Assembly: GCF_951229915.1 (NCBI RefSeq)
Contig: NZ_OX579588.1
Location: forward strand, 62,001-126,000
Length of the DNA: 64,000 nucleotides
Origin: Candidatus Ornithobacterium hominis
Lineage (GTDB): Bacteria; Bacteroidota; Bacteroidia; Flavobacteriales; Weeksellaceae
Reading direction: 5' to 3'
Shown: in pieces, positions 7,478-16,531 of the stretch
Layout: each line of letters opens with the position of its first letter
Numbering within the stretch: the first letter of the stretch is position 1
Notes under the pieces: model-generated
Seen by the model: only the letters and a program-made list of their open reading frames with translations
Database searches by the model: none
Told to the model about the DNA's origin: nothing
Translations under genes and position numbers: made by a program

Positions 7478-9376
7478 ATGAGTGATTTTTTAAAACATGA
7501 ATGCGGGATAGCACTTCTCCGCTTATTAAAGCCTCTTTCTTATTACAAAGAAAAATATGGGAATGCCTTTTATGGTATTGACAAAATGTATTTAATGCTT
7601 GAGAAGCAACACAATAGGGGGCAAGACGGTGCGGGCGTGGCAAGTATAAAACTGGGGATGCAACCAGGCGAAAGATACATCAGCCGTGCTCGGTCAAATG
7701 CAGAAAGTCCTATCAAAGATTTATTCTCAAGTGTTAACCAAAGTATAAAAAGAAGAGTTGACCTAAATCCTGATCTTCTAAAGAATTTGGATGAGTTGAA
7801 AAAAGAAGCTCCCTTTATCGCAGAAGTATTCTTGGGGCATGTCCGCTACGGGACTTATGGCGAAAATTCACTGGAAAGCGTTCATCCTTTTCTGAGGCAA
7901 AATAACTGGAAAGCTCGGAATTTACTAGTCGCAGGGAACTTTAACCTGACGAATGTAGATGAGCAGTTTCAGAATTTGATTGATCTAGGTCAGCACCCAA
8001 AAGCTAAAGCAGATACCGTGACGGTGATGGAGAAGATTGGACATTTCTTAGATGAGCAAGTCACAGAACTTTATTATGATTTAAAAAAAGATGGCTTCAC
8101 TAAAAAAGAAGCTTCTGCCGAGATTGCTAATCGCATTAGCGTTTCTAAAATTCTGGAGAAATCGGCTAAGAACTGGGATGGAGGCTATGCCATGGCGGGG
8201 ATGTTTGGGCATGGCGATAGTTTCGTTTTACGTGACCCAGCGGGAATACGCCCAGCTTATTATTACGTAGATGATGAGATTGCCATAGTAGCAAGCGAAA
8301 GACCTGTGATTCAGACGGTTTTCAATGTTCCGCTCAATAGCGTGAAGGAATTAAACCCTGGCGAAGCGATTGTGATAAAACATTATGGTGAAGTTAAATT
8401 TCATCAAATTTTGGAACCTCTGGAGAAAAAAGCTTGTTCTTTTGAGCGTATTTATTTCTCTCGTGGCAGTGATGCTGAGATTTATGAAGAACGAAAAGAA
8501 CTTGGTCGTTTGCTCATCGACCAAGTGATGGAAGCCATAGATAATGATATTCACAACACAGTTTTTTCTTACATTCCAAACACGGCAGAAGCAAGTTATT
8601 TTGGGATGCTAGAAGCTGCCAACGACGAGCTGAACAAAGAGAAATCTAAAATGATAATGCAGGAAAAAGAGGATATGACAGACCTGCGAATCAAAGAAAT
8701 TTTATCGACTAAGTTGCGTTCAGAAAAAATAGCCATAAAAGATGCAAAATTGCGTACATTTATAACGCAAGACAATTCTCGCGATGATATGGTAGCACAC
8801 GTGTATGATGTGACTTATGGTGTGATTCTCCCGACGGATAATTTAGTCATTATCGATGACAGTATTGTGAGAGGAACAACTTTACGAAACAGCATTATTC
8901 GAATTTTAGATCGCCTCAATCCAAAGAAAATCATTGTGATTTCTTCGGCACCGCAAATCAGATATATTGACTGCTATGGGATAGATATGGCAAGACTCGA
9001 CCAGCTTATTGCATTCAAAGCGGCAGAACAATTGCACCGTGAACGAGGCACAGAATACATCATAGAAGAAGTATATGAAAAATGCAAAAAAGATGTTGCT
9101 TCAAATGAAATAAATATAAAGAATCATGTGCAGGAATTTTATGCAACATTTACTGATGAAGAAATTTCTGCCAAAATATCAGAAATGTTAACCGGGCCAA
9201 GCATCAATGCAGAAATTCAAATCATTTACCAAAGGGTAGAAAATCTGCACAAGGCTTGCCCCAAAAACTTGGGAGACTGGTATTTCACAGGTAACTACCC
9301 AACCAGAGGAGGAAATAGAATATCAAACAAAGCGTTTATTAATTACTACGAAGGAAAAGAAGATCGCGCATATTAA
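7478..9376 (+). CDS. purF: amidophosphoribosyltransferase, long form
   Basis: First committed enzyme of de novo purine synthesis (PRPP + glutamine to phosphoribosylamine). The N-terminal Ntn glutaminase domain begins MSDFLKHECGI, so Cys9 would become the N-terminal nucleophile after propeptide removal. The phosphoribosyltransferase domain carries the PRPP loop IIDDSIVRGTT (Asp460-Asp461). At 632 residues it is over 100 longer than the E. coli or Bacillus enzymes, with extra sequence in the glutaminase domain (around residues 50-110) and C-terminus; long forms are known in Bacteroidota. First gene of purF-purC-purM. Confidence 0.95.
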   Translation: MSDFLKHECGIALLRLLKPLSYYKEKYGNAFYGIDKMYLMLEKQHNRGQDGAGVASIKLGMQPGERYISRARSNAESPIKDLFSSVNQSIKRRVDLNPDLLKNLDELKKEAPFIAEVFLGHVRYGTYGENSLESVHPFLRQNNWKARNLLVAGNFNLTNVDEQFQNLIDLGQHPKAKADTVTVMEKIGHFLDEQVTELYYDLKKDGFTKKEASAEIANRISVSKILEKSAKNWDGGYAMAGMFGHGDSFVLRDPAGIRPAYYYVDDEIAIVASERPVIQTVFNVPLNSVKELNPGEAIVIKHYGEVKFHQILEPLEKKACSFERIYFSRGSDAEIYEERKELGRLLIDQVMEAIDNDIHNTVFSYIPNTAEASYFGMLEAANDELNKEKSKMIMQEKEDMTDLRIKEILSTKLRSEKIAIKDAKLRTFITQDNSRDDMVAHVYDVTYGVILPTDNLVIIDDSIVRGTTLRNSIIRILDRLNPKKIIVISSAPQIRYIDCYGIDMARLDQLIAFKAAEQLHRERGTEYIIEEVYEKCKKDVASNEINIKNHVQEFYATFTDEEISAKISEMLTGPSINAEIQIIYQRVENLHKACPKNLGDWYFTGNYPTRGGNRISNKAFINYYEGKEDRAY

Positions 9377-9392
9377 AAATTTCAAATTAAAA

Positions 9393-9411
9393 TTTTTTAA
9401 GGCTTAAAAAA
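9393..9411. repeat. T6AAGSCTTA6-type near-palindrome, copy 4
   Basis: TTTTTTAAGGCTTAAAAAA exactly, core 9399-9405. It fills the end of the 36-bp purF-purC gap and stops two bases before the purC ATG. Confidence 0.85.
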
Positions 9412-9412
9412 T

Positions 9413-10129
9413 ATGGAAAAAAAAGATTTTTTATACGAAGGTAAAGCGAAGAAAATTTACGCAACTTCAGAAGAAAATAAAGTCATTGTTTATTATAAAG
9501 ACGATGCTACAGCATTCAATGCTCAGAAAAAAGGTTCTGTGGAATCTAAAGGAGAAATGAACAATAAAATTACAACACTTATTTTTCAATATTTAGAGAA
9601 AAATGAAATCCCAACGCATTACATCGAGACGCTAAATGAGCGAGAGCAATTAGTAGAAAAAGTCAGTATTGTTCCGCTAGAAATGGTGGTGAGAAATTAC
9701 GTTGCAGGATCTATGGCAAAGCGTTTAGGTTTAGAAGAAGGCGCGCAATGCCCCGAGACAGTTTTTGATATTTGCTACAAAAAAGACGAATTGGGCGACC
9801 CGCTCATCAATGATTTTCACGCCGTTTTGTTGAATGCAGCGACTCACGAGGAATTAAAAGAAATGTACCAACTGACTGATAAAATTAATGAATTGTTAAA
9901 AGATTTGTTCTTAAAGGCAGATCTAATCTTAGCTGACTTCAAAATTGAATTTGGCAAAAATAAAGATGGAAAAATCATTTTAGCCGATGAAATCAGCCCT
10001 GATACGTGCCGCTTGTGGGATAAAGATACAGGGAAAAAACTAGACAAAGACAGATTCAGAAGAGATTTGGGAGAAGTAAGTGAAGCATATATAGAAGTTT
10101 ACAACCGATTACAGAAAGTTTTAAATTAA
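9413..10129 (+). CDS. purC: phosphoribosylaminoimidazole-succinocarboxamide synthase
   Basis: A 238-residue SAICAR synthetase joining CAIR and aspartate with ATP. The opening KKDFLYEGKAKKIYAT, the central PLEMVVRNYVAGSMAKR and DEISPDTCRLWD are family signatures, and the length is standard for the bacterial monofunctional enzyme. It lies between purF and purM on the same strand. Confidence 0.97.
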   Translation: MEKKDFLYEGKAKKIYATSEENKVIVYYKDDATAFNAQKKGSVESKGEMNNKITTLIFQYLEKNEIPTHYIETLNEREQLVEKVSIVPLEMVVRNYVAGSMAKRLGLEEGAQCPETVFDICYKKDELGDPLINDFHAVLLNAATHEELKEMYQLTDKINELLKDLFLKADLILADFKIEFGKNKDGKIILADEISPDTCRLWDKDTGKKLDKDRFRRDLGEVSEAYIEVYNRLQKVLN

Positions 10130-10130
10130 T

Positions 10131-10150
10131 TTTTTTAAGCCTTAAAAAAA
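10131..10150. repeat. T6AAGSCTTA6-type near-palindrome, copy 5
   Basis: Core AAGCCTT at 10137-10143. The motif is essentially the whole 21-bp purC-purM gap, and its last A is directly followed by the purM ATG at 10151. Confidence 0.85.
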
Positions 10151-11149
10151 ATGTCAACATACAAAGTAGCTGGAGTAGATAAAGAAGAAGGTTACCAAAC
10201 CGTTCATAAAATCAAAGACGACGTAGCCTCTACGCATAGCAAAAATGTGCTCAATGGGATTGGTTCTTTTGGAGCTTTTTATGAGCTGGGCGATTACAAA
10301 AACCCAGTTCTTGTCAGCGGAACCGACGGCGTAGGAACCAAATTGAGAATTGCGCTTGATGTGCAAAAATACGACACCGTGGGCATAGATTGCTTTGCGA
10401 TGTGTGCCAACGATATACTGTGCCACGGAGCCAAACCTTTATTTTTTTTAGATTATTTAGCTTGCGGAAAATTAGATAGCGATGTGGCTGCTGAAATTGT
10501 GAGCGGGATTGTAAAAGCTTGTAAAGAAACAAGTTGTGCCTTGATTGGTGGGGAAACAGCTGAAATGCCTGGTATGTACCAAATCGGCGATTATGACGTC
10601 GCTGGATTTTGTGTTGGTGCGGTAGAGAAAGATGAAATCATCGATGGGCAAAAAATCAAAGAAGGCGATGTCGTTCTTGCTTTAGCCTCGAGCGGATTCC
10701 ATAGTAATGGCTTTTCTTTAGTAAGAAAAGTTTTTACAAATCTTCAAGAAGAATGGGAAGGGAAGCCTTTGTATGAAACGCTTTTGATTCCGACGAAACT
10801 TTACCAAAACGCTATTGACGAGTTGAGAAAACAAGTATGTGTAAATGGAATAGCACATATTACCGGCGGGGGTTTGATTGAAAATATCCCGAGAATTTTA
10901 CCGAAAGGTTTGGGAGTAGAGATTCATAAATCAAGCATCAAAACGCCGAAAATTATGCAAGAATTGCAAAAAAGAGCTGGTATTGCTGAAGAAGAAATGT
11001 TTGGGACGTTCAATATGGGCGTGGGGATGGTAGTGATTGTAAGTAAAGATAAAGAAGCAAAAGCGCTGCAAGCTTTAGAGGCAGCTGGAGAGAATGCTTA
11101 CAAAATTGGTTTTGTGAAATCAAGTGAGCGAGAAATTGTATTAGAATAA
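10151..11149 (+). CDS. purM: phosphoribosylformylglycinamidine cyclo-ligase (AIR synthetase)
   Basis: A 332-residue ATP-dependent enzyme forming AIR from FGAM. Visible family features are LVSGTDGVGTKLRIA, GGETAEMPGMY and HITGGGLIENIPRILP. It ends the purF-purC-purM run. The other purine genes in the window (purD, purH) lie about 49 kb away on the opposite strand, and purN, purL, purE, purK and purB are not in the window. Confidence 0.97.
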   Translation: MSTYKVAGVDKEEGYQTVHKIKDDVASTHSKNVLNGIGSFGAFYELGDYKNPVLVSGTDGVGTKLRIALDVQKYDTVGIDCFAMCANDILCHGAKPLFFLDYLACGKLDSDVAAEIVSGIVKACKETSCALIGGETAEMPGMYQIGDYDVAGFCVGAVEKDEIIDGQKIKEGDVVLALASSGFHSNGFSLVRKVFTNLQEEWEGKPLYETLLIPTKLYQNAIDELRKQVCVNGIAHITGGGLIENIPRILPKGLGVEIHKSSIKTPKIMQELQKRAGIAEEEMFGTFNMGVGMVVIVSKDKEAKALQALEAAGENAYKIGFVKSSEREIVLE

Positions 11150-11150
11150 A

Positions 11151-11243
11151 TGTTTAGCCATTTTTGATTTGATTGAAAACCAATCAAAAGAAGTTCTGCA
11201 AGAAGTTTTGGAGTCTTTTAAAAAATGGCAAATGAGATTTTGA
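11151..11243 (+). other. short open stretch, possible gene remnant
   Basis: After purM a frame ending in TGA at 11241-11243 reads AIFDLIENQSKEVLQEVLES and FKKWQMRF, which looks like an amphipathic helical protein end but has no convincing start and is only about 30 codons. It may be the tail of a lost small gene, or chance. Confidence 0.2.
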
Positions 11244-11319
11244 TTTAAAAGATTAAAGAAATTTGTTAGATTAAACGTTAAATATCTTTACATTTAGGCA
11301 TACTTTGCTTTAGTTTTTC

Positions 11320-12612
11320 ATGAAAAATAAATTTCGTATCAGGCTTACTTTAGGATTCGCCTTGTTTGCCATGTTTTTTGGTGCAGGAAACCTGATTTTG
11401 CCACCATTTATTGGGTTGAAAGCAGGCAACGCATGGTGGGCTGCGATTTTAGGGTTCTTTACAACTGGGATTTTAGCTCCGTTTTTAGGCGTCATTACGA
11501 TTGCCTCTTTTGGTAAAAAATTCCAAGATTTAGGAAAAAGAATCAATCCTGTATTAATTACAGTTTTGAGCGTACTGATTATGCTCTGCATTGGCCCGCT
11601 AATAGCTATTCCTAGGACGGCTTCCACAACGTTTGAGATTGGCATTATGCCACTTATGCCCCAGTTCAATGCCAGCTTGTTTGCTAGCATATTCTTTGCC
11701 ACTGTATTGGCTTTATCTGTTTCAAAATCAAAAATTATTGATATTATTGGAAACTACCTAACGCCTTTTCTGATGCTGAGTTTGGGCATTTTGATTGTTT
11801 TAGGAATAACAGATGCTGATAAAGGTTCGCTTGATTCTCACCAATCTTGGTTAGATGCCTATTTGTTGGGGTTTTATGAAGGTTACCAAACATTGGACGT
11901 TTTGGCTGCGGTAATTTTTGCAGGAATCATCATCAACGCAGCAATTCAAAAAGGATTTCAACAACCCAAAGAAAGATTTCAAATCACGATAAATGCTGGC
12001 TTTATCTCGATGATTGCCTTACTTTTAATTTATGGTGGATTGGTTTTCTTAGGCTCACATGCAGGATTTTCTGCTGATGATGAAATTTCAAGAACAGAAT
12101 TGCTTCTACAGATTTCACACGGCATTTTGGGTAAAAGCGGTACGCTGGTAATTTCCATAGCGATTTCTTCCGCTTGTTTAACGACAGCTATTGCGCTTAC
12201 TTCTGCCATGGGAAGCTTTTGTGAAGACATTTCTAACGGGAAAATTAAATACAGTATTGGCGTTACTATAACTTGTATTATTTCTGGGATTTTGTCCATC
12301 AATAGTGTAGACGAAATAATATCCTATGCCATTACTATTCTTTCATTTATTTACCCGATTGTTTTTGTTTTGATTTTAACTTTATTAATCTTCGGGAAAA
12401 AAGTGATGTCACCATTTCCTTATTTATTAGCGATTTTGGTTACAGCTTTCATTTCCTTGATTACCGTATTGGCTTCTCATGAAATTTCCCCTAGATTTAC
12501 GACATTGTTCAACAGTGTTTTGCCTTTGTCCGCCTATGATTTAGGTTGGCTTTTGCCCTCATTTTTAGCCTTTGGCTTAGGCATTTTAATCCAAAATTTC
12601 AAAAAAGTTTAA
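11320..12612 (+). CDS. brnQ: branched-chain amino acid transport protein (LIVCS family)
   Basis: A 430-residue inner-membrane Na+- or H+-coupled symporter for leucine, isoleucine and valine. About 12 hydrophobic helices span the protein, starting with LGFALFAMFFGAGNLILPPF, the signature first helix of BrnQ, and GFYEGYQTLDVLAAVIFAGI in the middle. No amino-acid metabolism neighbours; a shared bidirectional terminator separates it from the convergent peptidase gene. Confidence 0.93.
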   Translation: MKNKFRIRLTLGFALFAMFFGAGNLILPPFIGLKAGNAWWAAILGFFTTGILAPFLGVITIASFGKKFQDLGKRINPVLITVLSVLIMLCIGPLIAIPRTASTTFEIGIMPLMPQFNASLFASIFFATVLALSVSKSKIIDIIGNYLTPFLMLSLGILIVLGITDADKGSLDSHQSWLDAYLLGFYEGYQTLDVLAAVIFAGIIINAAIQKGFQQPKERFQITINAGFISMIALLLIYGGLVFLGSHAGFSADDEISRTELLLQISHGILGKSGTLVISIAISSACLTTAIALTSAMGSFCEDISNGKIKYSIGVTITCIISGILSINSVDEIISYAITILSFIYPIVFVLILTLLIFGKKVMSPFPYLLAILVTAFISLITVLASHEISPRFTTLFNSVLPLSAYDLGWLLPSFLAFGLGILIQNFKKV

Positions 12613-12631
12613 AACCAGAAAATCTTTTATC

Positions 12632-12674
12632 AAAAAAGGCAGTCTTTTTTTTAATGAAAAAGACTGCCTTTTGC
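12632..12674. terminator. bidirectional terminator between brnQ and the C1B peptidase gene
   Basis: The stem AAAAAGGCAGTCTTTTT pairs with AAAAAGACTGCCTTTT around a short TTTAATG loop. T-runs flank both sides, so it can serve both convergent genes. Confidence 0.88.
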
Positions 12675-12695
12675 GTTTTATTTCAAAAAGTAAAT

Positions 12696-13874
12696 TTACT
12701 TGCGGTAATTCTTCAAAATACTAGGCGGAACGCCACCTTTGTTTAATAAAATTGCCGTTGTTTTATAAGCTACATAAGCTTTGGTAACGTATAAATAGCC
12801 ATCATAGTCATTGTTTACGCCCCAAGAATTTTTTACGATATAATATTCTCTCCCGTTTTGGTCTTTTGCCAAACCAACGATATGCATTGCATGATCATCT
12901 GTCGTTTCATAATTATCAAACGCCAATTGCCTCATCGCTGGGGTGATTTCTCTTTCCTTCGTTGGCGGATTTCTAAATAAATTTGAACGTTCCTCTTGGC
13001 TCAGTTTATCTGTATTTTGCTCTGGGACATAGGCTACACCATTTCTCCAGCTAAAGTAAGGCTCAGAAACATCTGCAGCCCAAGCTACGGTATATCCTTT
13101 TTTCAACGCATTATCTATTGTTTTCACAAAATCAGTCATTTCCACATTATAAGCGTGGTCAAAGCTCCAGTTATCTGGCACGGCCATGAATACATTTGTA
13201 TATTTTGGTTCATGCTCATAAGACAGCATTTCTATATAATCATCAGGATTGATGCCTACCACTTCTTTAGCAAAAGATTTAGGCGAATATTTTTTATTAT
13301 TATACATAAATGTTTCGGGTACTTTGCCCAAATAAGCATCGAGAGCTGCTTTGAAGGCGGATTCCCAATTTGGAGTCAATTTCTTGATTTGTTCTCTTTT
13401 TACCAAGCCTTCCAAAAATCCTTTGAGTGCCGATTGCATTTCTTCAAAATCATTTCTTTCTGTTCCGTAATTTAAACCTGAATAAATGTACTGCGGAACG
13501 ATTCCGTATTTAGCATAAATATTGATGATGTCATGCAATTCGCCGCCATCACCATAATCTAAGTTTCCGTGCATACGCACATATTGTTTAGCCTTTTCTA
13601 CATAAGTGTTTCTCGCAGTGAAAATCTCTGATAAATCGACTGGGGGCTTACCCATTCTCACCATTTCACTTTCCAAAAAAGACGCTCCTGCGTAGCTCCA
13701 GCAAGTTCCGCTGCTTCCTTGGTCTTTCACTTCCATTCTTTCTAAATTAATCACTGGAGTGAACACAAACCCTGCATTTTCTGTTTGGTTTTGAGCCACT
13801 GCACTGATTAAATTATCTTGCGCTATGCCATAAGTCAATGTACTCATTGCCAGCGTCAACAATATTTTTTTCAT
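12696..13874 (-). CDS. C1B cysteine peptidase (bleomycin hydrolase/PepC type) with signal peptide
   Basis: A 392-residue papain-fold peptidase. The active site is visible: Cys58 in DQGSSGTCWSYAG, the histidine in DDHAMHIVGL and the asparagine in YIVKNSWG. The overall pattern is that of aminopeptidase C/bleomycin hydrolase, which in most bacteria is cytosolic. Here the protein opens with a clear signal peptide (MKKILLTLAMSTLTYGIAQ), so it is probably periplasmic or secreted. The C-terminus (GGVPPSILKNYRK) lacks the usual short terminal extension that restricts PepC to aminopeptidase action, so endopeptidase activity is possible. Monocistronic. Confidence 0.88.
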   Translation of the reverse strand: MKKILLTLAMSTLTYGIAQDNLISAVAQNQTENAGFVFTPVINLERMEVKDQGSSGTCWSYAGASFLESEMVRMGKPPVDLSEIFTARNTYVEKAKQYVRMHGNLDYGDGGELHDIINIYAKYGIVPQYIYSGLNYGTERNDFEEMQSALKGFLEGLVKREQIKKLTPNWESAFKAALDAYLGKVPETFMYNNKKYSPKSFAKEVVGINPDDYIEMLSYEHEPKYTNVFMAVPDNWSFDHAYNVEMTDFVKTIDNALKKGYTVAWAADVSEPYFSWRNGVAYVPEQNTDKLSQEERSNLFRNPPTKEREITPAMRQLAFDNYETTDDHAMHIVGLAKDQNGREYYIVKNSWGVNNDYDGYLYVTKAYVAYKTTAILLNKGGVPPSILKNYRK

Positions 13875-13895
13875 TCCACAAAAATTTTATTCCTA

Positions 13896-13903
13896 CAAAA
13901 ATA
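13896..13903 (-). promoter_or_regulatory. -7 element for the C1B peptidase gene
   Basis: TATTTTTG on the minus strand fits TAnnTTTG and lies 22 bases before the ATG. No clear -33 TTG at the usual distance. Confidence 0.35.
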
Positions 13904-13957
13904 AACTTTTTGGCCTAATCTGCTTAAATTCTACAAGCTTTTATCTTTTTTATATCA

Positions 13958-13978
13958 TTTTTTTTAAGGCTTTAAAAA
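13958..13978. repeat. T6AAGSCTTA6-type near-palindrome, copy 6
   Basis: Core AAGGCTT at 13966-13972, in the divergent region between the C1B peptidase and GH110 genes. Confidence 0.7.
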
Positions 13979-14054
13979 TTTTATAGATAAAGAAAAAACT
14001 GAAAAAAAGTGTATCTTTAAGGTACAGATTATTCATTTTTTTAAATCAGGAATT

Positions 14055-15923
14055 ATGAGATTGCATTCATTGGTATTTCTTCTGCCATTTCTACTTATTT
14101 TAGGTTGCCGCTCCAATGTTTCATCACCTAGAGAGGAAAGGATTATTTCTTTTGAAACTTTTGGAATTCAACCTAATAGCAAAAAAAATGCTTCTATTTT
14201 TGCAAAAAAATTGATTGATTCTCTTCAGAAGATTCCTGCAGATGAGAGAGTAAAAGTTATCTTCCCCAAGGGGCGTTATGACTTCTATGCGACAGGTTCT
14301 TTTACTAAAGAATATTACATTTCTAACCACGATCAACTGAATCCTAAAAATGTGGCCTTCGCGCTTGAAAATTTAGAAAATATAACGATTGATGGGCAAG
14401 GTTCTGAATTTATTTTCCACGGGCGAATGATTCCTTTTTCTATCATCAAAGGAGAGAATATTTCATTGCAAAATTTTTCTATCGACTTTGAGAATCCTGC
14501 GTTTCGCCAGTTGACGATTTTAGCTGTAGATGAAAACAAGGGCGAGGTAACCGCTTCTGTTTTCCCAGAAAATAATCATGTAATTGAAAATCATAAATTC
14601 TACAGAACTGGTGAAAGCTATGAGTTGAATTTGTTCCAAGCGATGCCCTTTCGTGCCGATCGCCGCTTGGCTTATCAGCGCAGTGATGTGGCTTTTAATC
14701 CTAAAGAAATCGAGGAAATTTCGCCCAATCAATTGCGTATCAAAGGTTGGTATCAAATTCCCCTGACGAGTGTGGGCGAGCGTTTTGCGCTACGTTCGCA
14801 CAAGCGTCCAACACCAGGGATTTTCATTAGCCAAAGCAAGAATACTGCCGTCGATAATATTCAGCTCCACTATGCTGAAGGCATGGGGCTTCTTGCGCAG
14901 ATGAGCGAAAACATTTTCCTTGATGGATTTAGTGTTGCTTTGAAAGGAAAAGACGACCCGCGCTATTTTACCACACAAGCTGATGCAACACATTTCTCTG
15001 CGTGCAAAGGTGTTATAGTTTCTAAAAATGGTTTGTATGAAGGCATGGCCGATGACGCTATAAACGTACACGGCACTTATTTGAAAATCATAAAAAGACT
15101 CGATGCCAAAACTATACAGGCACAGTATATGCACCCCCAGGCTTGGGGTTTTGTGTGGGGCGAAAAGGGTGATGAGGTTCAGTTTCTAGAGTCAGAAAAA
15201 ATGGAATTGTTGGGGGGTAACTTTACGACCAAAATTGCTTCTATCTATGCCGTTGACCAACCGAGAGCTTTTGGTGCTAAAGTTTTTGAAATTACTTTTG
15301 AGAATGAAATCCCAAAAGTAATCAATGAAAAAGGGAAATTTAGTGTAGAGAATTTAACTTGGACGCCTGAAGTAATTTTTTCTAATAATGTCATCAGAAA
15401 CAATAGGGCTCGTGGCGCGCTATTTAGTACGCCCAAAAAAGTGATTTGCGAAAACAATGTTTTTGACCACACACACGGCACAGCGATTCTGCTCTGTGGC
15501 GATAGCAATGGCTGGTACGAGACGGGCGCCTGCCGAGAGGTTGTAATACGGAACAACCAGTTTATCAATGCATTGACAAGCAATTACCAGTTCACCAATG
15601 CGATTATTTCTATTTACCCTGAAATTCCTAATTTAGAGGGGCAAGAGAAGTTTTTCCATTCAGGAATTGTGATTGAAAATAATACTTTTGAGACTTTTGA
15701 TCAGCCAATTTTATACGCAAAATCAACCGACGGAATTGTTTTCCGCAATAATGTTATTACTCACAGTGGTGAGTTTGAACCGTTCCATTGGAATAAACAT
15801 CGTTTCTTCTTTGAGAAGGTAAAGAATGTTTTGATTGAAAAAAATCAATTCGAGAATGGATTTAATCCAGAAAAAGATGTTCGCATAGAATTATCTGAGG
15901 AGAAGGGCATTCAAATCAAATAA
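14055..15923 (+). CDS. GH110 family exo-alpha-galactosidase, lipoprotein
   Basis: A 622-residue predicted lipoprotein: lipobox LILGC with Cys18. GH110 enzymes remove terminal alpha-1,3-linked galactose from animal glycans (blood group B and/or the linear alpha-Gal epitope). The family signature is present: ADATHFSACKG at about 309-319, then GMADDAINVHGTY with Asp333-Asp334, near where the family's catalytic carboxylates lie. The second half is a right-handed beta-helix with repeated N-N-x-F/I turns (NVIRNNRARGALFS, CENNVFDH, VIRNNQF). Length matches the family. Subfamily (B-antigen only or also linear) cannot be told from sequence. A weak -7 element (TATCTTTA, 14012-14019) lies upstream. Confidence 0.87.
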   Translation: MRLHSLVFLLPFLLILGCRSNVSSPREERIISFETFGIQPNSKKNASIFAKKLIDSLQKIPADERVKVIFPKGRYDFYATGSFTKEYYISNHDQLNPKNVAFALENLENITIDGQGSEFIFHGRMIPFSIIKGENISLQNFSIDFENPAFRQLTILAVDENKGEVTASVFPENNHVIENHKFYRTGESYELNLFQAMPFRADRRLAYQRSDVAFNPKEIEEISPNQLRIKGWYQIPLTSVGERFALRSHKRPTPGIFISQSKNTAVDNIQLHYAEGMGLLAQMSENIFLDGFSVALKGKDDPRYFTTQADATHFSACKGVIVSKNGLYEGMADDAINVHGTYLKIIKRLDAKTIQAQYMHPQAWGFVWGEKGDEVQFLESEKMELLGGNFTTKIASIYAVDQPRAFGAKVFEITFENEIPKVINEKGKFSVENLTWTPEVIFSNNVIRNNRARGALFSTPKKVICENNVFDHTHGTAILLCGDSNGWYETGACREVVIRNNQFINALTSNYQFTNAIISIYPEIPNLEGQEKFFHSGIVIENNTFETFDQPILYAKSTDGIVFRNNVITHSGEFEPFHWNKHRFFFEKVKNVLIEKNQFENGFNPEKDVRIELSEEKGIQIK

Positions 15924-15945
15924 TTCATCTCGTTTTTACAGTAAA

Positions 15946-15967
15946 TTTTTTTAAGGCTTAAAAAAAA
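15946..15967. repeat. T6AAGSCTTA6-type near-palindrome, copy 7
   Basis: Core AAGGCTT at 15953-15959 with seven T and eight A, just after the GH110 stop. Confidence 0.8.
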
Positions 15968-15977
15968 TAGATTTTCT

Positions 15978-16009
15978 AAGCCTTATTATTTTTTATTAAA
16001 ATAAGGCTT
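15978..16009. terminator. hairpin built from two inverted motif cores
   Basis: AAGCCTTATT (15978-15987) and AATAAGGCTT (16000-16009) are perfect inverted repeats around a T-rich loop. The right arm is the last codons of the convergent DUF456 gene. Probably a bidirectional terminator made from two copies of the dispersed motif core. Confidence 0.5.
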
Positions 16010-16496
16010 TAAATGCAGGGGTATCCCAAAGCTTGTAGATTGCAAGTGCTAATAAGCCAATGGCGGTAAACAAATTCAGCCCATTGCTGAGTAAAAATCC
16101 TGCAAATGAGCCCAGTGCGGCTTTAAGTGCGTTTTTCATCTCTCTTCTCTGAATATATTCTGCTATGAATGCTCCTAAAAACGGGCATATAATGATGCTC
16201 ACAAAGCCTAATGGGGAGAAAATGATTCCGATAATTAATCCGATACTGCTTCCCCAAATAGCGTATTTACTGCCTCCAAATTTTTTAGTCGTATAAGCTG
16301 GTAATAGGTAATCGATGATTTTCAAAAAAACAACCCACAGAGCTATTATTATCAACCAAACGGGATGCAGTTCTATAACATCTTGATAAACAAGCAAAAA
16401 AAGACCTGAAAATGAAAAAACTAAACCAGGCAACAGTGGTAGAATCGCTCCTAATACGCCTAAAATCATAAAAATTAGACTAATCGTTATTTCCAT
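15996..16496 (-). CDS. DUF456 domain membrane protein
   Basis: A 166-residue integral membrane protein with four or five hydrophobic helices. The DUF456 features are GAILPLLPGLVFSFSG near the N-terminus and KFGGSKYAIWGSSIGLIIG in the middle. No catalytic residues are evident and the function of the family is unknown. Its last codons (KALF) overlap a motif-derived hairpin. Confidence 0.87.
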   Translation of the reverse strand: MEITISLIFMILGVLGAILPLLPGLVFSFSGLFLLVYQDVIELHPVWLIIIALWVVFLKIIDYLLPAYTTKKFGGSKYAIWGSSIGLIIGIIFSPLGFVSIIICPFLGAFIAEYIQRREMKNALKAALGSFAGFLLSNGLNLFTAIGLLALAIYKLWDTPAFKALF

Positions 16497-16531
16497 TGTT
16501 TAAAGTTACAATTTTTAGTTAATTTGTAAAC

